A stretch of 64,000 bases of DNA from Piscicola geometra (lineage: Eukaryota > Annelida > Clitellata > Hirudinida > Piscicolidae): positions 4,849,741-4,913,740 of the forward strand of contig OX030959.1 in NCBI GenBank assembly GCA_943735955.1, read 5' to 3'. The translations under genes were made by a program, and so were the position numbers. Positions 37,461 through 52,990 of this stretch are shown here, in pieces. Position 1 is the stretch's first letter; every line of letters begins with the position of its first letter. The notes beneath the pieces are model-generated. The model saw nothing but the letters and a program-made list of their open reading frames with translations. It made no database searches and was not told the origin of the DNA.

Positions 37461-40400
37461 AAATTTATTTTTTTTATTTAAAATTAATTATTTTTTTGAA
37501 ACAACGTTTTTTATCGTGCACTTGATGGCTTACAAGTACAAGCGAGAACTTTTGCAATTTCGAAAGAATTTGACCTAAAAAGAAATTATTTTTATACACT
37601 TCAACTTTTAAACTTTCAACAGATTGATATCTTAATTTTTATTTGAGCTCCACATCCTTCCGGCGAAGCTGAGTCTTGCAGTTCTCAAGCACCTATTGCT
37701 TGCATTCAAGTGCGCTAAAAATATTACGACTAAGGACACGACCACACTGCCAGCCTCGCGAAGGCTTCATTCCTCGCCGTTTCAATACTGCTTTATTCGG
37801 CCCAGACGTCTTAATCAACGATGGAAATGTCTTGAATATTCAGATTCTAAACCACTTCCATAGACAGTTCCAAGTATTATTGCATCTGGCATAAACTCTT
37901 TCTTTCATACCCTGGCAATAGAAAGTGAATGATGTTTTGGTGCTTGCGTCTGCATCTTCAAATGGCGTCCTCTGGAGCTGTTAATGACACAGTGAGTCAT
38001 CTACATTAGTTTCTTTTTCTTCTCTGCTTCCGTAAATTCTCAAAGAGTCTTGCCTTCTTTATTTCACATATTCACACAAATACATTTTAGAATACAAATA
38101 CAAGTTTCACCGAAAACACAAAAATACGCACACATCTAAAAATAAAAACAAAAATAAAAATGCAAATAATGGTAAGAAGTGAGTGCTTATATGCAGAGGG
38201 TAGTTAGTAGGCAAGTAGTGTGCTCAATGCAGGCTGATCATTGAGATTGCCTGAGCAAACATGCGGCCTTTGTCGCTCCAATTTGTATTGCTTTGCCTTG
38301 TATTTGCCCAGTTTTTTGTATAGTGTTTTCATTTTTTAAAATTTTATTATTATATTATTTTTTGCATAGTATTTATTTTATTTTCTCAACATTTTAATCT
38401 TAATTGATCGCCTATAACTGTATTTAACAAATTGTTTGTACAAATATTTTAAACTCGACTTTTTATTCTTCTCTGCTGTCTTCCTACGCCGGCAAGAGGC
38501 GCACGGGCCTTAAGAACTCAAGTCCCGTTGATTCCATGCGATCCAGGTCTTCCCTCCCGCCTCTCAAATCAACGCTGTCTAAGTTGCATAACTTATAAGC
38601 AAGTCTCTTATGAACTACTTTTAATAATAATAATAATATTAATAATAATTATAACTTTTTAAATTTGAATCTGTTGCATTTGTTGCAGTGTGTTTTAATT
38701 GTTGCAGTGTTAGTTTCAGTGTTATATGGCTTTTACTTGTTACAGTGTTTTCTTGCAGAGTTGTCCTGTAGTGTTATATTTTATGACGATCCTGTTTAAA
38801 TCATGGTTATATTTCCCCTAGTTTTTCATAGTTTTTTAGTTTATTTAAATGTACTAACAGCTAGCTCAGCTACAATTTTTTGCTTTTAATTGCATTGCAT
38901 GTGTCGATGGGGAAATAGTATTGTGCGTGTTTTCAGTTTGTAAGACTCTTGTGTGTTTAATACATTTATAAGTTATTCAAATAATCAATAAATCATGCGA
39001 GCTTTATAATTAAACGAAGAGTCTTAGCACCTGAACAGTTCTGCGCCACTCGCAAACCTATCATCATCATAATTACTGGCCCTTCCGATGCCTTTAAGCA
39101 GCCTATTAATGATTGAACCTCATTTATCCTTTATTGTATGCATTTAATTGAATATTAATGAGCTAGTAATTAACTCATTCCATTAATTATTTAATAATAG
39201 TAATAATAAGAAACATAAATTATTATTAATAAATTTATAAAGTTAGTAATATTAATAAAAATAATAATATTTTAAATATTAATAATTTAATTATTAATAA
39301 TTTTATTAAAATTATCGCAGTTTTTCAAAGGAACTGAATCACTGCACGAGAACAATACAATTGAGAAGAACAAGAACGACAAATGCTGCAAAGTGTATGG
39401 CTGCGACAAACACGCGTGAGTGTTCCGTTCGTTAATTAAACAGTTTGCAGAAGACCTCAATGAGTGGAGATTATTCCAGAAGACACGCTATGCCACAAAA
39501 GAAGAAATTACAAAATATTATAATGGGTATTACTGTAAGAATAATAACAATTATTGTTAATCATTTTAATTAGTATTATTGTTAATCATTTTAATAAGTA
39601 TTATTGTTAATCATTTTAATTAGTATTATTGTTATTATTTTTTTAATAATTATAATCAAAATATTATCATTGAGCCAAATATTTTTCTACTTTTGTATAT
39701 CCTTATAATCGTTCTTTGAGTCTAATGAGTTTTGAAAGGCTCGTTACAATGCAGTTACGGGAAGGCCGGAAGATCAAAGAGATGCGGTGTGCAAGAAGAA
39801 GGCAGCAGAAGTTTGAGGCGCCTAAAAGAACAAGCGAGGCTTTGTTTCCTTCCAGAATTACATCTTGATAAAAAATACATATTTATAATTTAATAAAAAA
39901 AGTTAAAAAGAATTAGTATTCAGTTTGACTGCAAAAAATTTGGTTAAATACGATAAGTTAACAATTCAACTCTTCGGTTCCGAAACGAGCATGCGGCGCA
40001 GCTTGAAGAAGAAGTGCACCTTGAGGGCCCCAGAGGTCGTCTCAGGGCTGCTGGAAGAGCAGATCTTCGAAAGACGAGAGGAACCTTCCAAGACAACTCT
40101 TACAATTGCTACCTTTTGAGATGGACCAGAGGGGGTCTTTATCTTTGACTTTTTTCTTCTATGAGTTGCAAATACAAAGTATGAGAGTTAACAAATGTGA
40201 ACAGAATTATGTAAAAATATAAAGAATAGAGTACTAACGTAGACAACTATATGATTTAGTCTATACGATATAGGCTATATGAAAGTACACGCAAGTACAT
40301 AAAATAGTAATCAAAGACATGAAAGCAAACCCCAAGCGGTGGAGGAAAGTAATAATTAAAGGTGAATAAAAAATAAATGTGAAAAACAATGAAAAGAAAG

Positions 40401-40500
40401 ATAAAAGTGAGCAACTGCGAACGCCAAGCGAGGTTCCGTGTCAGTTCGGAGGAGGGACATCTGCTTGGAGGGGAAGTAGCGTGACTCAGTACACACCTCC
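37461..40500. other. Intergenic region with unproven open exons
   Basis: Possible exon-like blocks at 39321-39415, 39480-39534 and 39755-39868 (plus) are treated under findings. Otherwise AT-rich sequence, with AAT/ATT triplet runs at 38620-38650 and 39180-39300. Confidence 0.35.
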
Positions 40501-40574
40501 CCCTCCGTACTCGTGCGTACTAGTCACTTTACTGTAAGAGTATTAATAATATTATTAATATTAATAATAATTAT

Positions 40575-40588
40575 TATTATTATTACAA

Positions 40589-40639
<51 letters not shown>

Positions 40640-40655
40640 CAGTAGTAGTAGTGAA
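40575..40655. repeat. (TAG)n triplet microsatellite
   Basis: About 25 TAG units with one CAG change, preceded by an ATT/AAT tract. Confidence 0.95.
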
Positions 40656-42616
<1,961 letters not shown>

Positions 42617-44184
42617 ATGGCAACTGTGAATGATAAAGTTTCTAGATTAAAAAATAAAATTAACCAAAAATTAGAGAATGGAGAATTTTACGAAGCTCAC
42701 CAACTGTATAAAACTTTAAATTTCAGGTTTGTAGTTCATTTAAAAGTTTACCTTTCAGCGCACGCCTAACCATTTCTGCCTTATTGCCAGGTTATGTTCC
42801 AGCAACAAATATGAAGAAGCACTTAATTTGTTGATGGAAGGCGCTTTGTCTCTTTTTAAGGCGAAACAAGTAGGTTATTAAAGTCAATGGCTTTAAGATG
42901 TGAAGATTTTATATATTACTCAATTGCAGGTTTCCAGTGGGGTGGACATGGCGCTAATGTTTGTGAATATTTTAATAAAAGCAAAAGAAACGATCAATAC
43001 GGAAAATTTATGTAAGTGATCATATCATTTTTTATAGCTATAACATTCGGTTAACTTTGTTCACATCCATCTCAAGCCTCTAATAGTCTAAATGAGTTCT
43101 AATTCTTTAATAATTCTCAACTTCTCTTTATCCAGCGAGAGTCACATCACTACACAGCTTGATTCCAGAAGATCACATAGACAGACAGAGATATGTAGCC
43201 CTAGCCATCAAATGGGCTGAAAGTGCCAAAATATGCCCTTTTGTAGTCAAATGCTCGCCTACACCTACCACTTCTTCTGCACCAGAATCTTCATCTCAAA
43301 GACTGCCCTTCTCTTCTTTACCAATCGGAGTCAGTGTCATGCATGGCGAACTGGGCATCAACTACTGGAGAGGTCAGGCATTTTCCTTACAGCTATCACT
43401 TCATCTTCTATATATGTCCTCACAAAAACATAACAAAGCCATCTTCGAACCCACAACTTTTCTGTCAAGGTTAAACATTGAAGTACCTTCACACCACAGA
43501 GAAGGACTACCCACAGGCGCGTTACCACCTGATGCGGTCGCATGAGGGCGAGGCGTGTGCTGCCATGCTGGTCGAGTACCACCTCAGTCTCGGCTTCCCC
43601 TACGAGGTCGACATGTTCCTCGCACAGGCCGTCCTGCAGTGAGATCACTCCTTCATTCATTCACAATTCATTTAGAGTTTGATTTAATTGAAACTGTTGA
43701 ATTTTAAAACATTAATTGCTTTTCATTCAAGCTAATCTTTGGTATATTTTAGTGGTTCACCTCTTTAAACCACCACCACCACGGCAAGGTACTTGTGCTT
43801 GCAGAACAAGCGCACAGCAGAGGTTTGTTTCAACAAGTACACAGGCAAGCACCCGCAGCTGGAAGAAGGTCCTCCTTTCATGCAACCCCTCCTCAACTTC
43901 CTCAACATGCTCCTCATTGCCGTCGAGGGGTTAGTCATCGTCGTAGGAGGGGGGGGTTCATTTTGTTTTTGTGGTTAACTTTGTGCCTTCTAAAGCACTT
44001 TCTTTGAAATCTTTCGGTAAATATTATTTATTTTTACTCACAGAGGCAATCTCAAGATTTTCACTGTTCTGTGTGAGCAATATGAACTATCACTGAAAAG
44101 GGACCCATGCTACTATGACGTCAGTCAGCCTATTTGATCAAAACATCACACACTGACTAGCACATACATACATCCACGCACATA

Positions 44185-44246
<62 letters not shown>

Positions 44247-44780
44247 ATCTCATTTTTGCCAACAGTATTTAGACAGGATTGGTCAAGTCTTCTTCAATGT
44301 TCCTCCTCCCAAGAAATCTGACAACTTAGGAATATTTGGTAATACTTTTATGGGCCTGTTTATAATATATTTTTATGGTTCTCTTTATAATATATTTTTA
44401 TGGTTCTCTTTATAATATATTTTTATGGTTCTCTTTATAATATATTTTTATGGTTCTCTTTATAATATATTTTTATGGTTCTCTTTATAATATCTTTTTA
44501 TGGTTCTCTTTATAATATATTTTTATGATTTTCTTTATAATATATTTATATGGTTCTCTTTATAATATATTTATATGGTTCTCTTTATAATATATTTTTA
44601 TGGTTCTCTTTAGAATATATTTTTATCGGCCTATTCATAATTTTTTTAAACTCACATTTTTCTTAGTCTTTTTTTTAATAAGATACTTATTAATGTTATT
44701 ATAATCTTCCAGCAAATTTAATTCCTGGCCTCTTGGGTGATGAAGAAGATACCCAACCATGTCCAGTGGATTTAGACTGA
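42617..44780 (+). CDS. GET4: GET4/TRC35, tail-anchored protein targeting factor (9 exons)
   Basis: Helical-repeat scaffold that, with BAG6 and UBL4A, hands tail-anchored membrane proteins to GET3 in the cytosol. Exons: 42617-42726, 42791-42869, 42930-43011, 43136-43372, 43500-43638, 43789-43929, 44044-44119, 44266-44338, 44713-44780. They sum in phase to 1005 nt, 334 residues (human 327). Recognised segments are [102 protein letters not shown] and [10 protein letters not shown]. The C terminus is acidic and ends PVDLD, like the vertebrate -IELD end. Exon 4 is longer than expected, with a Ser/Pro-rich piece ([14 protein letters not shown]) in frame; it could instead hide a small intron. Confidence 0.93.
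44178..44242. repeat. (CA)n in GET4 intron
   Basis: About 30 CA units 24 bases before the acceptor of exon 44266-44338. Confidence 0.95.
44341..44640. repeat. 25-bp minisatellite in the last GET4 intron
   Basis: About 11 copies of a unit containing TTTATAATATATTTTTATGG. It starts two bases after the splice donor of exon 44266-44338. Confidence 0.92.
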
Positions 44781-44888
44781 CGAAATATAAAGGATTTAGT
44801 TTTTATAATTCTTTTTGGTCGCTTAATGTTTTTGGCGTTTTCATTTCTATTTCTATTTTCTTGATTTGTTCTTTTAGTGGGATCCTCA

Positions 44889-44894
44889 AATAAA
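44889..44894 (+). terminator. Poly(A) signal of GET4
   Basis: AATAAA 109 bases after the TGA stop, and about 190 bases before the next start codon on the same strand. Confidence 0.6.
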
Positions 44895-45083
44895 TTAAAC
44901 TAAAAATTGACTTAGCCATCAATTTTTAAACCGTCAATTAAAGTCGTTTTTTATTAATATTTAGCTTTTTAATACACAATTATAAGTAAAATTTAGTTTT
45001 GAACTAGGTTTATGGCTTTTACATACTTGAAAACAAATATAGAATGTTTTTCATAATATTACACAATTTGAATACCTTCATAA

Positions 45084-45620
45084 ATGAATAAATATATGTA
45101 TTATAGTTCTATATATTTTTATTTTCTGTTTCTGATACTTTCATGTTGCGAAGCGTTGCTCAGCTTTACAAAAAACCGGGACCCCAGTCTTGCCTACTCG
45201 TCTGTGGGAACGGTCGATCCAGGAAACTTCAGCTATTTCCAACTTAATCTAGTGCAATCTTTGCAAATTCGTTTAGAAAGCATAGAAGGAGATGCTGATT
45301 TGTACATTTCGAGTTTAACACAGAGACCTGACTACAACGACTATGAACTAAAAGCGGCAACATTTGGTGTGGAAATACTGGATGTGAGCTCGTCGATGAA
45401 GCGACCAATATACATAGGAATTTATGGCCATCCATTGAAGATCATCGCGAGCGTTTTTGAATTAAAAATTTACTCTTTAGAACCAATCTCAGAAGATTTA
45501 GAGTTTGAAGAAGAAAAAAAAGAATTTCATCCAGGAAAAAAGGAAGTGATGGACAGGTTCATATGGATGATACTTCTTGACACGTTCCAGATGATTCTTG
45601 ACTTGTTCTTTAACCTCTAA
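45084..45620 (+). CDS. C6orf120: UPF0669 / C6orf120-like secreted protein (single exon)
   Basis: 178 residues. The N terminus is hydrophobic (IYFYFLFLILSCCEA) and reads as a signal peptide. The mature part matches the UPF0669 family: VGTVDPGNFSYFQ (with an N-glycosylation site NFS), GDADLYISSLTQRPDYNDYEL, and IGIYGHPL near the end of the domain. Human C6orf120 is a secreted glycoprotein of about 190 residues made from one coding exon; its molecular role is poorly known. The acidic tail (LEFEEEKKEF) and hydrophobic C terminus are less conserved. The gene follows GET4 on the same strand by 303 bases and converges on GCP2. Confidence 0.9.
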   Translation: MNKYMYYSSIYFYFLFLILSCCEALLSFTKNRDPSLAYSSVGTVDPGNFSYFQLNLVQSLQIRLESIEGDADLYISSLTQRPDYNDYELKAATFGVEILDVSSSMKRPIYIGIYGHPLKIIASVFELKIYSLEPISEDLEFEEEKKEFHPGKKEVMDRFIWMILLDTFQMILDLFFNL

Positions 45621-45725
45621 GCCTCCTGCTTCAGCTGCTCTCCCCTCGATGCAGACTCTCAGCCACACTAACATCACATTTTATTTTAAAGACATTTGTG
45701 CCTTCGTTAGGATGATGATTGCATT

Positions 45726-45731
45726 AATAAA
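45726..45731 (+). terminator. Poly(A) signal of the C6orf120-like gene
   Basis: AATAAA 106 bases after the TAA stop. It lies only 27 bases from the opposite-strand signal of the GCP2 gene. Confidence 0.6.
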
Positions 45732-45757
45732 AGCATGTACATAACAAAGAATGTCTT

Positions 45758-45763
45758 TTTATT
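45758..45763 (-). terminator. Poly(A) signal of the GCP2 gene
   Basis: AATAAA on the minus strand (TTTATT on plus), about 244 bases past the GCP2 stop. With the signal at 45726-45731 it implies tail-to-tail 3' ends that meet or overlap slightly. Confidence 0.5.
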
Positions 45764-46006
45764 TAAGAGTCAATGAAAATATTTTAAGTACAGTCTCTTT
45801 TATGAAGTAAATATTTATATATACTGTTCAACTCATCTGATGTTTCAACCAACGGTTGTCCGTTCAAATGTTGAGGAGCCTGACAGACGAGGCAGATGAG
45901 GTCGAGGCACGATGCTCTGGTGGACGAGTGGAAATGGTTCAGTATTTTAAAATGAATTCAAAATGGGTGATACTGCCAAATTATAATTCAATGGAGGTCA
46001 ATTGTA

Positions 46007-46148
46007 CTAACGGGATGAGGAGGAGGAAGAGGTGGTGAGGAGTGTTCTTGCAGCAGACATTTTGTCCATCTCCTTCTTGTAGAAGCCGTTGTAATCAAGT
46101 CTGTATGCCAATTCATTAAGTGTCAATCAAAAAAATATAGTAGTAGTA

Positions 46149-46188
<40 letters not shown>

Positions 46189-49100
46189 CAGTAGTAGTAG
46201 TAGTAGTAATAGGAGTAGTAGTAGTAGTAGTACTATCGTCAAACTGACTTCTGCACGAAGTGGATGAGTCTTTGTTGCGAATTCTTGCCTGACAACTCGA
46301 CGATGTTGTTCAGCAACTCGACCAGGTGCTTCGAGAAGTTGTGGTCGAAGGTGGCGATGGTGCGCTCGTTGGAACTCTTGCCGCCACCGCCACCAGATGG
46401 TGATGACGATGTTGATGATGATGATGGCTTCTATTGCCGGTGGTTGAGAAATATTTAATTAAATCTATAATAAAGTAAATGTAAAAAATGTAATTAAAAG
46501 AGATTGATACGATTTTGAAAGCGATATTTAATTAATAAAACATTTTATCGAGTTAAATAAATGCTGAAGCACCTTGGAAGCGTTGCTGAAAGTGGCTGCA
46601 TCGTCTTGTTGGTCATCCACAAAACTCAAATGACCGCTCAGTTTCTGAAAAGTGCGTCTAATTGTCAAACCACGCAATAATGGCGTCTTATATTGTGAAA
46701 AACAATGGCATCCTGAAGCCACTGCAAAATCACCGCACAACCGCCACATATCGACTGCACAGCTATATACAAGCACGGTACAACCCCAACACAACCATCA
46801 AATAACAAATTAACCACATAACCACTGCACAATCAATCACCACACACAGCTACAACACCCCACAACCAGCCAGACAATCATCCCCCCCCCCCATCCCATC
46901 CATCCAACCTGCATAAAGTTGCAGAAGGTGACGCAGATGACCATCAGCTTGTGGAGCACCTTCAGTAGGCGGGGATTCTGCAGCATGCAGTGCTTGAGAC
47001 AGTCGTTCAGGAGGTTGTTGTGCAGCTTCAGTACCTCGTCGACGTTGCTCACCTGATGGTCAGGGTGGTGATGATGATGATGGTTGTGATGATGGCGATG
47101 GTAATGATGATGCTGAGATTGAAGATGAGATTGATAGTTGTAGTGGCGATGATGATCTTTGATGATGATGATGTTTGAACTGGTGATAGTGGTGGTGATG
47201 GTGGGTTTAGGTGGAAATCAAATTAATTTAGACAATCTTAAGCACGCATCAAGACCAAAGACAGCAAGCCCACTCACGCTGGCCATCTCCCGCTCAAACT
47301 GCTGCCAGAGAGGCTCTATCACCTGGAAGGGTGTTTATTTGAGGTGGCTCATCATTATCATCACCACCACCCTTACCTCACCAAAGTTTTCCAGCTAACG
47401 TCCAACACCACATTATCTACAACGCCAACAGAGCATCTCAACAACAACCACCACAACAACAACCATCTCAACAACAACCACCTCAACAACAACCGTTTTC
47501 AACAACAACCACCTCAACATCAACCACCTCAACAACAACCACCTCAACAACAACCACCTCAACAACAACCATCTCAACAACAACCACCTCAACAACAACC
47601 ACCTCAACAACAACCACCTCAACAACAACCATCTCAACAACAACCACCTCAACAACAACCGTTTTCAACAACAACCACCTCAACATCAACCACCTCAACA
47701 ACAACCATCTCAACAACAACCAACTCAACAACAACCACCTCAACAACAACCATCTCAACAACAACCACCTCAATAACAACCATCTCAACAACAACCACCT
47801 CAACATCAACCACCTCAACAACAACCACCTCAACAACCACCTCAACAACAACCACCTCAACAACAACCATCTCAACAACAACCACCTCAACAACAACCAT
47901 CTCAACAACAACCACCTCAACAACAACCACCTCAACAACAACCACCTCAACAACAACCACCTCAACAACAACCACCTCAACATCAACCACCTCAACAACA
48001 ACCACCTCAACAACAACCACCTCAACATCAACCACCTCAACAACAACCACCTCAACAACAACCACCTCAACAACAACCACCTCAACAACAACCACCTCAA
48101 CAACAACCACCTCAACAACAACCACCTCAAACATGGAGTAGTACTGGAGGTTGCGCACAAAGTTGAGCATCCGCTGCAGCAGTGCATTAGCGATCGAGCG
48201 CACGTGTCGCACTGTGGCGCTGTGGCAAGAACCTTTCAAGCCTTTGTCTTTCATCCACACGCTGGTTGAGGTGGTGGTTGTTGTTTTTGTGATTGTTGTG
48301 GTGGTCTTGTGATTGTTGTAGGGGTAGTGTTGTTGTAGTGGTTGTTGTGTTGGTTGTGTGTTAGTTGTTGTAGTGGCGGTTTTGTTGTTCATTTGTTGTT
48401 GCTGTTGCAATGGTTGTGTGGTTGTTATGATGGTTGTTGTGGCGCACACGCACACCTCCTTCTCCTCCTCCTCCTCCTCACTTGCAAAGCTGCCTCTCTA
48501 CATGCATGGAGTAGAAGAGATGTCTCGAGAGGATCTGGTACCTGGTCAGCGCCTGGGCGAAGGGTGTTTTGAAAGAAGTTTAACCACGTGACATGCTCAA
48601 ATCCCGTTTCAGCATTACACTAAAATGAGAACGGACTAAAAGAGTATACTGCTTTACATTTTACCACAATACGCTATCCCATATTCAATGAAAACACAGC
48701 CAAAAAAGCACACAACCCCACCATACGTATCACATTACCACAACTACACTTCACTTCACCACACTACCACAACCACTACACCACACATAACCACACAAAA
48801 CCAAATAACTACAACCACAAACCACAAATAACCAACCACACCACAAACAACCACATTACCACACAACTCAAGAGCACACGCAAAGCACACACAAGCACAG
48901 CACACCTTCCGATTCAGCACCAGCGACACAGGCCACCTGACGACGTAGTCGAACGAAAAAGACTCCAGTCCAGAGAGGTGAAGGTCAGTCGGTTCGAGGC
49001 GGTGGTACTCTGGCATTGTGGTGGTGGTGGTGGTTAAATGGTGTAGTGGGTGGGCGAAGGTGGGTGAAGGTGGGGTAGTAGATGGGTGGGTTAGGGTTAG

Positions 49101-49478
49101 AGCTAGGTTGAGGTGGTGTTAATACTTTATGGTTTATATTGCAATCATCGTTCTCATCATCCTCATCATCATCATCATCATCATCCTCATCATCCTCATC
49201 ATCATCCTCATCAGAAGCACCTTTTTCTTGCTTGGTCTCGATGGAGAGGATCTTGAAGAGTTGGGTGATCAAGTCGAATGGCAAGAGGTCCACTCTGGAT
49301 AATAATAATAATAATAATAATATAATTTAAATAATACATTTTATTAAAAAATATATTATTCTTATTATCATCATCATCATCAATATTAGTATTATATTCT
49401 AACTATGATAACTATTCATTTTAAAAAATTTAAAAACAAATTGTACTCATTTTTTATTCCTTTTATTATTATTATCAA

Positions 49479-49532
<54 letters not shown>

Positions 49533-49856
49533 CATCATCACTTGAGGTCGTCCTTGTAGGGGTCGACATTGGAAGTGCTGGTTCTGAGCGCGAGTTCCAG
49601 GAGCGTTTCAAGCCGAGGCAGGAGGATGTCTGGTGACGATGCATGCATCCACTCATCCACAAAATTGATTTATCCATTCACTCATCCATCCATCAAAAAA
49701 CAACCCATCCATCCATCAAAAAACAACCTATCCGTCCATCAAAAACAACCCATCCATCCACACACCATCCATGGGCTTTTTGAGCTCCCCTTCAGCCAGG
49801 TCCATGAACTGCACAATGAAGTCTCCCTGGTCCAACATGAAGTAGTGCTTCAGAGA

Positions 49857-49898
<42 letters not shown>

Positions 49899-49908
49899 TG
49901 TGTGTGTA

Positions 49909-49961
<53 letters not shown>

Positions 49962-52735
49962 TTGTGTGTGTGTGTGTGTGAGTTAATGTGTGTATTTTCT
50001 CCTCTTACCCCTCCTTCTCTAACAACCCGCCCTCCTCTAGCCACCCCACCTCCCCCTCCAACCACACCTCCCCCTCCAACCACACCTTTCCAACCAACCA
50101 CACCCATCCCAAACGCAACCACACCCATCCCAAACGCAACCACACCCATCCCAAACGCAACAACACCCATCCCAAACGCAAGCACACCCACCCCAAACGC
50201 AACCACACCCATCCCAAACCAACCACACCCATCCCAAACCCAACCACACCCATCCCAAACGCAACCACACCCATCCCAAACCAACCACACCCATTCCAAA
50301 CGCAACCACACCCATCCCAAACGCAACCACACCCATCCCAAACCAACCACACCCATCCCAAACGCATCCACACCCATCCCAAACGCAACCACACCCATCC
50401 CAAACGCAACCACACCCATCCCAAACCAACCACACCCATCCCAAACGCAACCACACCCATCCCAAACGCAACCACACCCATCCCAAACGCAACCACACCC
50501 ATCCCAAACGCAACCACACCCATCCCAAACCAACCACACCCATTCCAAACGCAACCACACCCATCCCAAACCAACCACACCCATCCCAAATGCAACCACA
50601 CCCATCCCAAACCAACCACACCCATTCCAAACGCAACCACACCTATCCCAAACGCAACCACACCCATCCCAAACCAACCACACCCAACCCAAACCCAACC
50701 ACACCCATTCCAAACGCAACCACACCCATTCCAAACGCAACCACACCCATCCCAAACGCAACCACACCCATCCCAAACCAACCACACCCATCCCAAACCA
50801 ACCACACCCATCCCAAACCAACCACACCCATCCCAAATCAACCACACCCATCCCAAACGCAACCACACCCATCCCAAACGCAACCACACCCATCCCAAAC
50901 GCAACCACACCCATCCCAAACGCAACAACACCCATCCCAAACGCAACCACACCCATCCCAAACGCAACCACACCCATCCCAAACCAACCACACCCATCCC
51001 AAACCCAACCACACCCATCCCAAACGCAACCACACCCATCCCAAACCAACCACACCCATTCCAAACGCAACCACACCCATCCCAAACGCAACCACACCCA
51101 TCCCAAACCAACCACACCCATCCCAAACGCATCCACACCCATCCCAAACGCAACCACACCCATCCCAAACGCAACCACACCCATCCCAAACCAACCACAC
51201 CCATCCCAAACGCAACCACACCCATCCCAAACGCAACCACACTCATCCCAAACGCAACCACACCCATCCCAAACGCAACCACACCCATCCCAAACCAACC
51301 ACACCCATTCCAAACGCAACCACACCCATCCCAAACCAACCACACCCATCCCAAACGCAACCACACCTATCCCAAACGCAACCACACCAATCCCAAACCA
51401 ACCACACCCATCCCAAACCCAACCACACCCATTCCAAACGCAACCACACCCATTCCAAACGCAACCACACCCATCCCAAACGCAACCACACCCATCCCAA
51501 ACCAACCACACCCATCCCAAACCAACCACACCCATCCCAAATCAACCACACCCATCCCAAACGCAACCACACCCATCCCAAACCAACCACACCCATCCCA
51601 AACGCAACCACACCCATCTCAAACGCAACCACACCCATCTCAAACGCAACCACACCCATCCCAAACGCAACCACACCCATCCCAAACCAACCACACCCAT
51701 CCCAAACGCATCCACACCCATCCCAAACGCAACCACACCCATCCCAAACGCAACCACACCCATCCCAAACGCAACCACACCCATCCCAAACGCAACCACA
51801 CCCATCCCAAACGCAACCACACCCATCCCAAACGCAACCACACCCATCCCAAACGCAACCACACCCATCACAAACGCAACCACACCCATCACAAACGCAA
51901 CCACACCCATCCCAAACCAACCACACCCATCCCAAACGCATCCACACCCATCCCAAACGCAAACACACCCATCCCAAACGCAACCACACCCATCCCAAAC
52001 GCAACCACACCCAACCCAAACGCAACCACACCCATCCCAAACGCAACCACACCCATCCCAAACGCAACCACACCCATCCCAAACGCAACCACACCCATCA
52101 CAAACGCAACCACACCCATCACAAACGCAACCACACCCATCCCAAACGCAACCACACCCATCCCAAACGCAACCACACCCATCCCAAACGCAACCACACC
52201 CATCTCAAACGCAACCACACCCATCCCAAACGCAACCACACCCACCTGAGACGGGTCATCAGGTCCATCTCCTTGACGAGGAGGTCGAGCAGGAGTGAGC
52301 TGGCCCATCGGAAGTTCCTGTCAATCACCTCCACGTAAGCCCCGCCCTCGACGCTGTACTCTGTGCCCGTGCCTGATTGGCTACTGCTCACGTCCCTGCC
52401 TTCATGGGGGTGATGGTGTGGTGGTGGGGGTGATGGTGTGGTGGTGGGGATGATGGTTTGGAAGATGTGTGGTTGATAAGAGTGATCGTGGAAATAACAT
52501 AGCCAGTACCAAGCCACCAGCACTCTTCACCACCAACACCACCCACACTACAACCACTACTCCTCACCATCCCCACCACCCACCCACCCACCACAACCAC
52601 ACTCACCACACTGCCTGATGACGTTCAGATACTTGCCAGTGTTGAGCACCTTGTCGACCACGTGAGTCAGGAAGCTCGGAGTGTTCGCCTGCCTCACTCG
52701 GTACTTCTTGTCCCAATACGTGTTGTTGTAATCGC

Positions 52736-52782
<47 letters not shown>

Positions 52783-52783
52783 C

Positions 52784-52821
<38 letters not shown>

Positions 52822-52855
52822 CAGCAGTAGTAGTAGTAGTAGTAGTAGTAGTAGC

Positions 52856-52887
<32 letters not shown>

Positions 52888-52918
52888 CAGTAGTAGTAGT
52901 AGTAGTAGTAGTAGTAGC

Positions 52919-52990
<72 letters not shown>

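Noticed and set aside
39925..40119. 64-codon plus frame with KKKCTLRAPEVV
   Set aside because: Starts with a non-ATG codon; another frame of the same bases is equally open; no family match.
47344..48455. Ser/Thr- and VVVVE-repeat proteins
   Set aside because: 15-bp intronic array of GCP2; only 48126-48261 inside this span is exon.
49569..52338. Open frames up to 909 codons rich in HTHPKRN / TTPIPNA
   Set aside because: Translation of the 20/21-bp satellite in a GCP2 intron. Exons of GCP2 on the other strand bracket it.
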